DNA from: Bacillota bacterium
GTDB lineage: Bacteria > Bacillota > Clostridia > Oscillospirales > Ruminococcaceae
DNA: 64,000 bases
Direction: 5' to 3'
Assembly: GCA_023443315.1 (NCBI GenBank)
Contig: JAEZVA010000083.1
Location: forward strand, 1-64,000
In this document: in pieces, positions 7,925 through 17,492 of the stretch
Layout of the letters: every line of letters begins with the position of its first letter
Numbering within the stretch: position 1 is the stretch's first letter
Translations under genes and position numbers: made by a program
The notes under the pieces: generated by a model
The model's input: only the letters and a program-made list of their open reading frames with translations
The model's database searches: none
Told to the model about the DNA's origin: nothing

Positions 7925-10192
7925 TTACAGAGCAAGCACCGTTAAGGCGTCGTCTGCCACATCCAGCTTCATCATAGTGGGGTAGCTGTTTGGGTTGTCG
8001 GCAATCATCGACGCGACCTTATCCTCCACCGATTTTCGCACCACGCGGCGGATCTCTCTCGCACCCGTTTTGCTGCCGTACGATAGCTCGGCAATCTTTT
8101 GGCAGGCGGCATCGCTGTAGGTAAACGTAATGCCCCGCTCGCTGAGCGGCTCTACCAGCTCGTCGAGCATCAGTGCCGCAATACGGGTGTAGTTCTCCTT
8201 CGTCAGCGGCGAGAACACCACAATCTCATCCACGCGGCTGATGAACTCGGGGCGTAAAAAGTCGGTAAGCGACTTCATCGCCTTGTCGCGCGCCATGTCC
8301 GCCCCTGTCTTGTTAAAGCCAAGGCTGTTGCCCTTAAACTGCGAGCCTGCGTTGGAGGTCATCACGATTACGGTGTTTTCAAAGCTCACCTTACGCCCGT
8401 GCGCGTCGGTAATGCGCCCCTCGTCAAGGATCTGCAGCAGGATGTTAAGCACATCGGGGTGCGCCTTTTCTATCTCGTCGAGCAGGATCACCGAGTAGGG
8501 CTTTCTGCGCACCTTTTCGGTCAGCTGCCCCGCCTCATCGTACCCGATGTAGCCGGGAGGGGCGCCGATGATGCGCGAGACCGAGTACTTCTCCATATAC
8601 TCCGACATATCAAGGCGAATCAGCGGGTCGGGGGTGTCAAACAGCTCGCCCGCCAGCACCTTTACAAGCTCCGTCTTACCCACCGCGGTGGGTCCCACAA
8701 AGATGAACGACGCGGGTCTGCGACGCGCGGTCACCTGCACCTTGGCGCGCTTGATGGCGGCCGCCACCAGCTCTACCGCCTCGTCCTGGCCAATGACCTT
8801 TGACTTTAAGCCCGCCTCCAGGTTTTTTACCTTTTCAAACTCGTTTTCCTTTATCTTTGCGGAGGGGATACCCGTCCACAGCTCAATGACCTTGGCAACG
8901 TCGTCCTCGGTGACGGCAAGGCTATCCACCACGGGGGAGAGCTCCTCCATCTTCGCCTTAAGCTGCAGTGTGTGCGCCTTTACGGTGGCAAGGTGCTCGT
9001 AGTCGATGGTCTCCTCCTGCTCTAGGTCCTGCTCCTCGGTATGGCTGCGTTGGTATTCGCGGCTTACCGTGTCGTAGTGGGCAAGCTCCTTGCTGCGCAG
9101 CGATGCGCAGGAGCATGCCTCGTCGAGCAGGTCAATCGCCTTGTCGGGCAAAAATCGGTCGTTGATATACCGCTCGGAAAGCAACACGATACCGCGCAGC
9201 ATCTCGTCGCCTACGCGTACGCGGTGGTGCTGCTCATAGTAGCCCTTAATGCCGCGCAGCACCTCAATGGTGTCGGCAACGGTGGGCTCCTCTATCACCA
9301 CAGGCTGAAAGCGGCGTTCCAACGCCGAGTCCTTCTCGATGTTCTTGCGGTACTCGTTAAAGGTGGTGGCGCCTATCACCTGAATCTCGCCCCGCGAAAG
9401 GGAGGGCTTTAGGATGTTGGCGGCGTTCATTGAGCCTTCGCTGTCGCCCGCGCCCACCAGATTGTGCACCTCGTCGATAAACAGGATGATGTTGCCCGCC
9501 TGCTTAATCTCCTCTACCAGTCCCTTTACGCGGCTTTCAAACTGGCCGCGAAACTGGGTGCCCGCAACCAATGCCGTCAGGTCAAGCAAAAAGATCTCCT
9601 TGTCAAGCAGTCTCGGCGGCACATCGCCCGCTGCTATTTTAAGCGCAATGCCCTCGGCGATGGCGGTTTTGCCCACGCCCGGCTCGCCGATTAGGCAGGG
9701 GTTGTTCTTGGTGCGGCGGTTTAATATCTGCACCACCCGCCCAATCTCCTTATCGCGCCCGATGATGTTATCTATCTTACCGTCGCGCGCCTTTTGCGTC
9801 AGGTCGTCGCAGTACGCGGTTAGATGCTTGCGCGTATTCTCCTGCTCCTTTTTCTCCTTCTTCGCGCGGCGCGGCTCGGCGGCACGCTTTGTCTCGCCGT
9901 CTTGGTTCTTGCCGTCACCCGACGTAAACAGGTTTTGCAAGAACGGAAAGGTCGTCGCCCCGCCGGGTTCAAACATCTCTTCGCCCTTGTTGCCCATAAA
10001 CTCCATCAGCTCGTTGCTGACGCTTTCCATATCCTCATCGGTAATGCCCATCTGCTCTACTAAGTCGTTCACCGGCTTAATGCCAAGCTCCTTGGCACAG
10101 GTGAGGCACAGCCCCTCGTTGGCCGTTTTATCGCCATCAATCTTGGTAACAAAAACAACCGCCATTCTTTTATTGCAACGGGAACATAACAT
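7925..10192 (-). CDS. clpE: ClpE-type AAA+ unfoldase (Clp protease ATPase)
   Basis: 755 residues. Hexameric unfoldase that feeds proteins to ClpP. An N-terminal zinc finger (Cys 3, 6, 29, 32) marks ClpE rather than ClpC. Two AAA+ modules: D1 Walker A GEPGVGKTAIAEG near residue 168 with Walker B ILFIDEVHNL; a coiled middle domain; D2 Walker A GPTAVGKTELV near residue 500 with VILLDEIEKAHPDV. An LGF tripeptide near residue 622 matches the ClpP-docking loop. Start chosen at 10192 because GGAGG lies 5 bp upstream; longer frames to 10264 would bury that site. No ctsR or mcsAB neighbours and no CtsR-like heptamers seen upstream. Confidence 0.92.
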   Translation of the reverse strand: MLCSRCNKRMAVVFVTKIDGDKTANEGLCLTCAKELGIKPVNDLVEQMGITDEDMESVSNELMEFMGNKGEEMFEPGGATTFPFLQNLFTSGDGKNQDGETKRAAEPRRAKKEKKEQENTRKHLTAYCDDLTQKARDGKIDNIIGRDKEIGRVVQILNRRTKNNPCLIGEPGVGKTAIAEGIALKIAAGDVPPRLLDKEIFLLDLTALVAGTQFRGQFESRVKGLVEEIKQAGNIILFIDEVHNLVGAGDSEGSMNAANILKPSLSRGEIQVIGATTFNEYRKNIEKDSALERRFQPVVIEEPTVADTIEVLRGIKGYYEQHHRVRVGDEMLRGIVLLSERYINDRFLPDKAIDLLDEACSCASLRSKELAHYDTVSREYQRSHTEEQDLEQEETIDYEHLATVKAHTLQLKAKMEELSPVVDSLAVTEDDVAKVIELWTGIPSAKIKENEFEKVKNLEAGLKSKVIGQDEAVELVAAAIKRAKVQVTARRRPASFIFVGPTAVGKTELVKVLAGELFDTPDPLIRLDMSEYMEKYSVSRIIGAPPGYIGYDEAGQLTEKVRRKPYSVILLDEIEKAHPDVLNILLQILDEGRITDAHGRKVSFENTVIVMTSNAGSQFKGNSLGFNKTGADMARDKAMKSLTDFLRPEFISRVDEIVVFSPLTKENYTRIAALMLDELVEPLSERGITFTYSDAACQKIAELSYGSKTGAREIRRVVRKSVEDKVASMIADNPNSYPTMMKLDVADDALTVLAL

Positions 10193-10335
10193 GGTTACCT
10201 CCATCTCACCGCTTATGGTGCCAAAAACCGGCGTGAAAACAAATTCCCACGCTGCTTTTATCAAATAATAAAAAACCTATTGTTAAGATATGTCTGTTTT
10301 GCCTGTATCATGAGTAATACGAATGTTCTTCGGCG

Positions 10336-10932
10336 TTACGGCTGCGCCTTTTCTTTGCCGGAGGACGCATCCTTACTCGTCGCATGCAGGATGCTAAAGA
10401 AGGTGGGGATGTAGCGCACAAGGGCAAACACCATCACCGCTGCGGACACGCCAATCATGATATGCCGTGCCGGCTCGCTTAAGCCCGGCAGCGCAATAAT
10501 CAGCACCATCACGGCATAAAATACCGCTGTGGCAAGCTTGCCAAACCACTGCGACCCGTCGATCTTGCCGCCCTTGCTCAGCAAATAGATGCTTGCACCC
10601 GCCATAATTAGCTCTTTTACAATAAACACACACAAAAGTAGCACCATGCCTCTAATTCGGATGGCAAGGCATACGGCTACCGCCGCCTGCGTCAGCTTAT
10701 CCGCCGCAGGGTCAAGAATTTTGCCAAGTGTGGTTACCATATTATAGCGGCGCGCAATAAAACCGTCAAGCAGATCGGTAAAGCCCGATATCAGCAAAAC
10801 GAGCGCGGCAACCAAATACCCGCTGTGGTCGGTTGCGGATAGATAGATAACGGCAAACACCGGCACCAGTAGTATCCTTATGTAGGATAGTATGTTCGGG
10901 ATGCTAAGCGCTTCGTATCGATTGCCCTTCAT
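10336..10932 (-). CDS. pgsA: CDP-diacylglycerol--glycerol-3-phosphate 3-phosphatidyltransferase
   Basis: 198-residue membrane enzyme making phosphatidylglycerol phosphate. The CDP-alcohol phosphotransferase signature D..DG..AR........G...D...D is intact (DLLDGFIARR ... GKILDPAADK), and several transmembrane helices are evident. Good RBS (GGAGG, 7 bp). It follows cvpA on the same strand with a ~100-bp gap. Confidence 0.92.
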   Translation of the reverse strand: MKGNRYEALSIPNILSYIRILLVPVFAVIYLSATDHSGYLVAALVLLISGFTDLLDGFIARRYNMVTTLGKILDPAADKLTQAAVAVCLAIRIRGMVLLLCVFIVKELIMAGASIYLLSKGGKIDGSQWFGKLATAVFYAVMVLIIALPGLSEPARHIMIGVSAAVMVFALVRYIPTFFSILHATSKDASSGKEKAQP

Positions 10933-11035
10933 GGTATGTCCTCCGTCTGCCGTTTATTTGTCGGACCACTACATTATAGCACTCCGGTATTTCGTGCACA
11001 TTGATAATATATGAACGACATATGAAACCATACTG

Positions 11036-11749
11036 CTACAACATCATCGGAAGAATCGGATTATGCTCTATAAAAAAGGACGCGATTGTGGTAGAGCGCA
11101 GGACGTCGGAATTCACCCACGAGCTTGCGTCAGACGTCACGGTGGCATACAAGGTAAGCAGCGCCGCCGCAAGCATGCACACGAGCACGCCGTTTATAAG
11201 ACCCACCGCGCCGCCCAATAGGCGGTTTATGCCGCTTAGCACCGGCAGCTCAAACAACTTACCGAGCATGGCGACTAATATATTTACTATAACCATAAGC
11301 AGTGCGAATAGTACAAAGAATATTACCATGTTTAGTAGTGCTAGCACCAGCGGCCCAACCAATGTGTCGAGCACCGTGTGCGACACCGTCTCCGCCGTGC
11401 CTGCAAGCGTCTGCCCGATGCGCTCGCCCGCGTCTGCGGCAGCAAGGTCAAACAGCACCTTCACAGCACCCGGCAAAACCGCGCCGATATCCTCTATGCT
11501 GCTTATCACCTCGCCGGTCGGAACCAGCTCGATCACCCTTTTGTAGATGCTATTATAAAGCGGCTGTTCGATAAGCAGTTTATACAGGTATTCAGACACC
11601 TTCGCGCACGCAAGCATCGAAACGATGCCCGCGGCGATAAAGCCCAAAAACGACACGACTGTCTTCACAAAACCCCTGTTCCACGCCACGACCACGCAGA
11701 TTAAAGCCATCGTGGCAAACACAATATCGATTAGAAGTGACGTTGTCAT
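11036..11749 (-). CDS. CvpA-family membrane protein
   Basis: 237 residues with about four hydrophobic segments; the N-terminus (IDIVFATMALICVVVAWNRGFVKTV) is typical of CvpA, named for colicin V production but widespread with no defined biochemical role. Directly downstream of the DUF5711-type gene (40-bp gap), an association I recall from Oscillospirales genomes. RBS GGTGGGAG. Confidence 0.8.
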   Translation of the reverse strand: MTTSLLIDIVFATMALICVVVAWNRGFVKTVVSFLGFIAAGIVSMLACAKVSEYLYKLLIEQPLYNSIYKRVIELVPTGEVISSIEDIGAVLPGAVKVLFDLAAADAGERIGQTLAGTAETVSHTVLDTLVGPLVLALLNMVIFFVLFALLMVIVNILVAMLGKLFELPVLSGINRLLGGAVGLINGVLVCMLAAALLTLYATVTSDASSWVNSDVLRSTTIASFFIEHNPILPMML

Positions 11750-11788
11750 ACCTGTACTCCCACCTTTCGCCTTTGCCTTTTGTTTTCG

Positions 11789-12952
11789 TTATTCCTTGGG
11801 CTGCTCCAGCTTTTGCACGCCGTGCTGCTGCAATAGATACACATGCTCCCCGCTTGCCGCAACACCAATCCAACCGGAATCATTGGGCTGCGTCAGCTCC
11901 ACCTGCCCACTTTGATTGTAAACGGTAAGTGCCGTATCCGTCAACACATATGTAAGCGCGCCGTCGGTGTAGATGTCGCGCACCTGCTCGTGCACCACCA
12001 GCGCAAAGCGCACGCCGCACGCCTCATCAAGCGACACGACGGTGAGCTGATGCTCCGATTTGTAATCCCCCAGCAGCAGTGCCGTCGAGCCACCCGTAAT
12101 GGAATAGGACGAAAGCGGCTTGCCCGCGTAGGAGTAGCTTTGCTTTACCGCGCCGCTCTCATCCAGCAGCAGCGTTTGGTCGTCGGCTATTGCCTGTACG
12201 CCATGAGACACATACTTTAGCGCAAGCACAAGCGACTGGGCAAGCCTTGTTTCGCTCTGCTCTTTATGCTGTGTAACCGAAAACTGTTTTACAATACTAA
12301 GCAGCGCACCATCCTGTGCCGTTACGGTGCCCACCGCAAGCCTTGCGCCGTCGTCGGAAAGCCCCATTGTTAGCACATGGTTTTCGGCGGAATACCACGT
12401 AAACAGGGTGTTAAAGCGGTCGTCAAACACCCTTACACTTGCCGCGTGCCGTGCAGACGGCGTCGCCGCCGCCACCCGCCCATTCGCGGATACCTCTGCG
12501 GTCACAACAATCTCGTCAAGCTCGGTTTGAGCAAGCTTTCCGCCCTTAGAAAGCAGCGTGATGCCCTTTGCGCCCTTGCCGTATAGAACCCCGCGTGAGG
12601 CACTGGTTTTGATGACCGGCTCGGCAAAGCCGTTTTGCACCGTGCCGTAGGGCCTGCCCGCAGGCGAAAACACCTGCACGTTGGTGTCGGTTAAAACCGC
12701 TGCACTTCCGCCTAGGTTGTAGATTCCGCTTGCCGTCTCGCCCACTAGCGAAGCGGGAAAGCTGCCCGACCTGCCCACCGTGCCGAAGGCCTCCTGCATC
12801 AGGGCGTTAAAGCTAACCCCCTCCAGCAGCGGAAACAGGTACGCGATGGCGATCATCGCGCCGCCCAGCAGCACCAGAATAACAAGCCGTCTTGCGCGTT
12901 TTTGGCGCACCCGCTTTTTTCGCTCTATATTCAGCTCGGTTACCTGTGCCAA
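11789..12952 (-). CDS. DUF5711-type membrane-anchored beta-propeller-like protein
   Basis: 387 residues: basic N-terminus (KKRVRQKRARR), one transmembrane helix at about residues 24-44, then a large extracytoplasmic part of repeated beta-rich units (for example VFSPAGRPYGTV, VFDDRFNTLFTWYS, LLSKGGKLAQTEL) suggesting a beta-propeller. I match it from memory to DUF5711; function unknown. The start is a TTG 9 bp after GGGG; no ATG is available nearby. Sits between truA and cvpA in an apparent operon. Confidence 0.65.
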   Translation of the reverse strand: MAQVTELNIERKKRVRQKRARRLVILVLLGGAMIAIAYLFPLLEGVSFNALMQEAFGTVGRSGSFPASLVGETASGIYNLGGSAAVLTDTNVQVFSPAGRPYGTVQNGFAEPVIKTSASRGVLYGKGAKGITLLSKGGKLAQTELDEIVVTAEVSANGRVAAATPSARHAASVRVFDDRFNTLFTWYSAENHVLTMGLSDDGARLAVGTVTAQDGALLSIVKQFSVTQHKEQSETRLAQSLVLALKYVSHGVQAIADDQTLLLDESGAVKQSYSYAGKPLSSYSITGGSTALLLGDYKSEHQLTVVSLDEACGVRFALVVHEQVRDIYTDGALTYVLTDTALTVYNQSGQVELTQPNDSGWIGVAASGEHVYLLQQHGVQKLEQPKE

Positions 12953-12983
12953 ACCAAAACACCCCGCATCCGCCCGGCTTTTC

Positions 12984-13736
12984 TTAAAGGAACACCCCTT
13001 GGTCGTAATACACCTTGTTTAGATACAGCCCGTGCGCCGGGGCGGTAAAGCCTGCCCGCGACCGATCCCAGGACTGGATAATATCCCGAATATCCCCTGC
13101 CGTTCCACTTGTTTCGTCGGTTCGTATCAGTGTGCCTACCATAATGCGCACCATGTTGTATAAAAAGCCGTCGCCTTGTACCCGAAACACCACCAGGTCG
13201 CCGTCACGGGTTACTTCGCATTCCTGCACCGTACGCACCGTATCCTTTACGTCGCTGTGCGCAGCGCACAGCGCGCGAAAGTCCTGCGTGCCCACAAAGC
13301 CCTTACTAAGCGCATCGAGTACCTGCTCGTCGATGGGGCGACGATAGTGGTATGCAAGCCCGTGGTAAAACGGGTTGCGCACAGGGGCGTTGTCTATCTT
13401 GTAAATATACTCCTTGCCCTTTGCGTCGTACCGCGCGTGAAACGTTGGAGAAACCTCCCTGCAGTCGTACACCGCCATGTCGTATGGCAGGTTCGCGTTT
13501 AGGGCGCGCACCACAGCGTCGCAGGCAATGGACTTCTCGGTGACAAAGCTCACACAAAACATGTTTGCGTGTACGCCCGAGTCGGTACGCGAGCAGCATT
13601 TTATGGGCAGCCGCGCGCCGAATACCACTTCTATCGCGTCCTGCAGACGTTGCATGACGGTAACGCCGTTTGGCTGAACCTGAGAGCCGCAGTAGTTTGT
13701 GCCTACAAACCGTAAAAACAACAACAGTCCGCGCAC
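12984..13736 (-). CDS. truA: tRNA pseudouridine(38-40) synthase TruA
   Basis: 250 residues. Converts uridines 38-40 of the tRNA anticodon arm to pseudouridine. The catalytic Asp sits in SRTDSGVHA at about residue 52. The GTG at 13736 is preferred because GAGGGG lies 8 bp upstream; the GTG three codons earlier overlaps that site. Follows ecfT, as in many Firmicutes. Confidence 0.94.
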   Translation of the reverse strand: MRGLLLFLRFVGTNYCGSQVQPNGVTVMQRLQDAIEVVFGARLPIKCCSRTDSGVHANMFCVSFVTEKSIACDAVVRALNANLPYDMAVYDCREVSPTFHARYDAKGKEYIYKIDNAPVRNPFYHGLAYHYRRPIDEQVLDALSKGFVGTQDFRALCAAHSDVKDTVRTVQECEVTRDGDLVVFRVQGDGFLYNMVRIMVGTLIRTDETSGTAGDIRDIIQSWDRSRAGFTAPAHGLYLNKVYYDQGVFL

Positions 13737-13856
13737 CGTCTTCACCCCTCGCGTCCACTACCAATATGCAAATAACATGCAGTAGAATTTTATACTATAC
13801 CCAACTCAATGATAGATGGGGATTAAAGCAGTTTTGCTCGATGCCTTACTTTTTAG

Positions 13857-14675
13857 CTAGTAGGTATACAGGCTGGGCACCTTTAGGTTGATTAGAATAA
13901 TCGCCGCAAGGCACAGCGCAAAAAACGCTGCGCTAATGGCGTCTACCATCGAAAATTTCAGCTGCTTCATGCGCGTTCTGCCCTCGCCGCCGCGGTAACA
14001 GCGGCACTCCATCGCAAGCGCAAGCTCGTCTGCACGGCGAAACGCCGACACAAACAGCGGGATGAGTATGGGTATGAGTGCCCGTGCGCGTTTAGTCAGC
14101 CCGCCCGTCTCCATATCCGCGCCACGCGCCTTTTGCGCGCTCATAATCTTGTCGGTCTCCTCAATTAAGGTGGGAATAAACCTTAGGGCGATGGTCATCA
14201 TCATCGCAAGCTCGTGCACCGGCAGCTTAATCAGCTTTAGTGGCGACATCAGCCGCTCTAGCCCGTCCGTGAGCACGATGGGCGACGTGGTATAGGTGAG
14301 CAGCGACGTGCCCGCTATCAGGCACAGGATACGCACAATCATCACACCCGCAAGCATCAACCCTTCCGCGGTAATGCGGAAGATCCACCACCGAAAAATC
14401 GGGTCGCCCTCCACAAAAAAGATGTTGATGACGGCGGTAAACAGCACAATGGGCAGCACCGGCTTTAGGCTCTTGAGCAGCATGCGCGGCGGAATCTTCG
14501 ACACGCCGTAGCCCACGACAATGACGACAACGCCCACCGCAAGCCCCAATGGGTTACTAACTAAAAACAGCATGACGACATAAACAATCGTCAGTAAAAT
14601 CTTCACGCGCGGGTCGATGCGATGCACCGCGCTTTTACCCGGGTAGTACTGCCCGAGTGTAATATCCTTTAGCAT
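13857..14675 (-). CDS. ecfT: ECF transporter transmembrane subunit EcfT
   Basis: 272-residue scaffold subunit that couples the two ATPases to vitamin-binding S components. Several membrane helices plus the two coupling motifs: QKARGADMETGG (Ala-Arg-Gly type) and MECRCYRGGEGRT. Starts 6 bp after the ecfA2 stop with AAAGGG as RBS. No S component is in the window, so it is probably a shared energising module. Confidence 0.93.
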   Translation of the reverse strand: MLKDITLGQYYPGKSAVHRIDPRVKILLTIVYVVMLFLVSNPLGLAVGVVVIVVGYGVSKIPPRMLLKSLKPVLPIVLFTAVINIFFVEGDPIFRWWIFRITAEGLMLAGVMIVRILCLIAGTSLLTYTTSPIVLTDGLERLMSPLKLIKLPVHELAMMMTIALRFIPTLIEETDKIMSAQKARGADMETGGLTKRARALIPILIPLFVSAFRRADELALAMECRCYRGGEGRTRMKQLKFSMVDAISAAFFALCLAAIILINLKVPSLYTY

Positions 14676-14681
14676 CGCGCC

Positions 14682-15557
14682 TCACCCTTTCTGTACGGCG
14701 TGTCCGCCGGATTGGTACAGGCGCAGGATCTCGTTTTTTGCGTCCTGTATGGTATAAATATTGCGGCGTACGTCAAAGCCCTGTTTTGCAAGGTTTAAGA
14801 ACACCCGCGTAATCTGCGGTACCTCAAGCCCCATCTCCATCAGCTCGTCGGCGCGAGAGAACACGTTCTCTACCGTGTCAAACATCGTTACCTTTCCGTT
14901 TCCTAGCACCAGCACCCGCCCGGCAAACCGCGCAATGTCCTCCATGCTGTGCGAAACAAGCAGCACCGTGCTGCCGGTTTTTTCGTGGTAGCTCTTTATC
15001 TGCGACAGGATGCGCTCGCGCCCCTTGGGGTCTAGCCCTGCCGCCGGCTCGTCGAGTATCAGCACCTCCGGGCGCATGGCGATAACGCCCGCAATCGCCG
15101 CGCGACGCTTCTGACCGCCCGAAAGGTCAAACGGGGAACGGGTAAGGTGCTTATCCTTTAGCCCGACAAACTCTGCCGCTTCGCGCACCCGCTCGGCGAT
15201 CTCGTCGTTTGAAAGACCCATGTTTTTGGGACCAAACGCGATGTCCTTTTCCACCGTTTCTTCAAACAGCTGGTATTCGGGGTACTGGAACACCAGCCCC
15301 ACCTTAAACCGGCAGGCGTGCAGGCGCGCCTTATCCTGCCAGATGTTTTCGCCGTCAATCAGCACCGTGCCGCTTGTTGGCTTGAGCAGACCGTTCAAAT
15401 GCTGAATCAGCGTGCTCTTGCCCGAGCCGGTGTGCCCGATTACGCCGATGAACTCGCCCTTTTCAATGGTGAGGTCGACGTTATCTACCGCCGTTTTAGA
15501 AAACGGCGTGTTTTGACTGTAGATGTGTGTAAGCCCTTTTGTTTGTATTATCGGCAT
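14682..15557 (-). CDS. ecfA2: ECF transporter ATPase EcfA2
   Basis: 291 residues. Walker A GHTGSGKSTL, Q-loop QYPEYQLFEETV, signature LSGGQKRRAAIAG, Walker B VLILDEPAAGLDP and H-loop SHSMEDI are all intact. The ATG at 15557 has AGGAAAGG upstream; the open frame extends 24 codons further but without support. Downstream of ecfA1 after a 134-bp gap that shows no clear promoter or hairpin. Confidence 0.93.
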   Translation of the reverse strand: MPIIQTKGLTHIYSQNTPFSKTAVDNVDLTIEKGEFIGVIGHTGSGKSTLIQHLNGLLKPTSGTVLIDGENIWQDKARLHACRFKVGLVFQYPEYQLFEETVEKDIAFGPKNMGLSNDEIAERVREAAEFVGLKDKHLTRSPFDLSGGQKRRAAIAGVIAMRPEVLILDEPAAGLDPKGRERILSQIKSYHEKTGSTVLLVSHSMEDIARFAGRVLVLGNGKVTMFDTVENVFSRADELMEMGLEVPQITRVFLNLAKQGFDVRRNIYTIQDAKNEILRLYQSGGHAVQKG

Positions 15558-15691
15558 ATTTTTGCCTTTCCTGCGCGAGAGGGGTGCACCATTGCAGTGA
15601 TGTGCATACTCCACACCGCGAATGAACATGATTTTTTGTCGATTTTTGATTAGGTAATATCGTTTAATGTTATCTTAATTTTCTAGCTCGG

Positions 15692-16555
15692 TTACCCCTG
15701 TTTTTTCTGCTCGTTTAGTAGTGCTGCAATCGCGTCTGCGCACTCGTCCACAAACAGCAGGTCGTCGGGCAGCGCAAGACCCTCGTTACGCAGCGCCGCA
15801 ATCAGCTCGGTGGGCTGCGGAACATCGAGCCCAATCTCCTTAAGCAGCGCGATGTTTTTAAACACCTCTCGGGGGGTATTATCGAGCACCACGTGCCCGT
15901 TGTCCATTACCACCACGCGGTCGGCCTTGGCGGCCTCGTCCATATAGTGGGTAATGAGCACCGCGGTAATGCCAAAGTCCCTGTTCAGGCGGCGGATGGT
16001 TTTAAGCACCTCGCGCCTGCCGCTGGGGTCGAGCATTGCGGTGGGTTCGTCTAGCACAATGCAAGCGGGGCGCATCGCGATAATGCCCGCAATGGCGACG
16101 CGTTGCTTCTGACCGCCCGAAAGCTGGTGCGGCGCACGCTCGCGGTAGTCGTACATCCTAACGCTTTTCAGTGCCTCATCCACCCGCTCGCGGATCTCGG
16201 TGGGGGGAACGCCCAGGTTTTCGAGCGAAAACGCGACGTCTTCCTCCACCACGGTGGCGACGATCTGGTTGTCGGGGTTTTGGAACACCATGCCCACCCG
16301 CTGGCGGATGTCGTACACCCGCTCTTCGTCGGCGGTGTCGAACTCGTCTATGTACACCTTGCCGCCCACGGGCAGTAAGATGGCGTTAAAATGCTTTGCC
16401 AGTGTGCTTTTGCCCGAGCCGTTGTGCCCCAAAACCGCGACAAAGCTACCCTCCTCAATGGTGAGGGTAATGTCGTCGAGCACCGGCTGCGACGGGGTGT
16501 TCTCCTCGGTTTGGTAGGAGAAGGTGATGTTTTGTGTTTTGATTCTTCCCGCCAT
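15692..16555 (-). CDS. ecfA1: ECF transporter ATPase EcfA1
   Basis: 287 residues. Walker A GHNGSGKSTL, Q-loop QNPDNQIV, signature LSGGQKQRVAIAG, Walker B CIVLDEPTAMLDP, H-loop ITHYMDEA. First of the EcfA1-A2-T trio. The two ATPases differ enough (QNPDNQ versus QYPEYQ) to be the usual heterodimer. Confidence 0.93.
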   Translation of the reverse strand: MAGRIKTQNITFSYQTEENTPSQPVLDDITLTIEEGSFVAVLGHNGSGKSTLAKHFNAILLPVGGKVYIDEFDTADEERVYDIRQRVGMVFQNPDNQIVATVVEEDVAFSLENLGVPPTEIRERVDEALKSVRMYDYRERAPHQLSGGQKQRVAIAGIIAMRPACIVLDEPTAMLDPSGRREVLKTIRRLNRDFGITAVLITHYMDEAAKADRVVVMDNGHVVLDNTPREVFKNIALLKEIGLDVPQPTELIAALRNEGLALPDDLLFVDECADAIAALLNEQKKQG

Positions 16556-16586
16556 GTGTTTGTTGCTCCATCCTATATAAAATCGC

Positions 16587-17456
16587 TTATCTGCTTGCCT
16601 GCCATACGGCGGTACTGCCGCAGGGCAAAATAGCGCCCGACTGTTTTACCCTAAGCCCAATCTCGTCCGCGCTAACACTGCCGCCAAACGTTCCGCGCAG
16701 TGCGGCATCTAGCACATACGCCATCACCGACGGAGAAAGCCCCGTGGTGTATGAGTTTAGTAAAAACAACAGCGGCTTGTCCGATAGCACCTGCGCGCAT
16801 AGGGTAACCAGCGAATACAGCGCATCCTCCAGCTTCCACACCTCGCCGCCCGGTCCCCTGCCGTAGGAGGGCGGGTCCATGATGATGATGTCGTACCGCG
16901 TGCCGCGCTTGATTTCGCGCTCCACAAACTTCTTGCAGTCGTCCACAATCCAGCGAATCGGTCTTTGCTCTAGCCCCGACGCCTGCGCGTTCTCTCTCGC
17001 CCACGACACCATGCCCTTTGCGGCATCCACGTGGCACACCGCTGCGCCCGCCTGTGCGGCAGCAAGGGTTGCCCCGCCCGTGTACGCAAACAGGTTCAGC
17101 ACCGAAACGGGTCGGTTTGCGGTCTCTATCGTCTGCTTCAGCAGGTCCCAGTTGCATGCCTGCTCGGGGAACAGCCCCGTATGCTTAAAGCCGGTGGGGT
17201 GCACCACAAAGCGCAGGTCGCGGTAGGCGATGCGCCACTTTTCGGGGAAACGCTTTTGGTTTTGCCACCGTCCCCCGCCGCTGCTCGAACGCTCGTACCG
17301 CGCGTGCGGGTCGCCCCACAGCGGGTGCCGCTGCCCCGTCTGCCAGATAATCTGCGGGTCGGGTCGTACCAATATCACGTCGCCCCATCGCTCTAAGCGC
17401 TCGCCGTCGGTTGCGTCAAGCACCTCATAGTCCTTCCATCCGTCCGATACTCTCAT
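16587..17456 (-). CDS. Class I SAM-dependent methyltransferase (RlmI/RlmK-like)
   Basis: 289 residues. SAM-binding motif I VLNLFAYTGGATLAAA and catalytic-type motif IV DPPSYGRG resemble the 23S rRNA cytosine-5/guanine methyltransferases, but there is no PUA domain, so the exact target is not assignable. RBS AGGAG 5 bp before the ATG. Lies between ecfA1 and glmM on the same strand. Confidence 0.85.
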   Translation of the reverse strand: MRVSDGWKDYEVLDATDGERLERWGDVILVRPDPQIIWQTGQRHPLWGDPHARYERSSSGGGRWQNQKRFPEKWRIAYRDLRFVVHPTGFKHTGLFPEQACNWDLLKQTIETANRPVSVLNLFAYTGGATLAAAQAGAAVCHVDAAKGMVSWARENAQASGLEQRPIRWIVDDCKKFVEREIKRGTRYDIIIMDPPSYGRGPGGEVWKLEDALYSLVTLCAQVLSDKPLLFLLNSYTTGLSPSVMAYVLDAALRGTFGGSVSADEIGLRVKQSGAILPCGSTAVWQASR

Positions 17457-17492
17457 CGTTTCTCCTATTATCGAAAATCGTTTCTTATTAAG

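Noticed and set aside
9414..10268. 284-codon plus-strand ORF opposite clpE
   Set aside because: Antisense shadow; clpE motifs run through the whole stretch.
10193..10335. CtsR operator upstream of clpE
   Set aside because: No tandem GGTCAAA-type heptamers on either strand.
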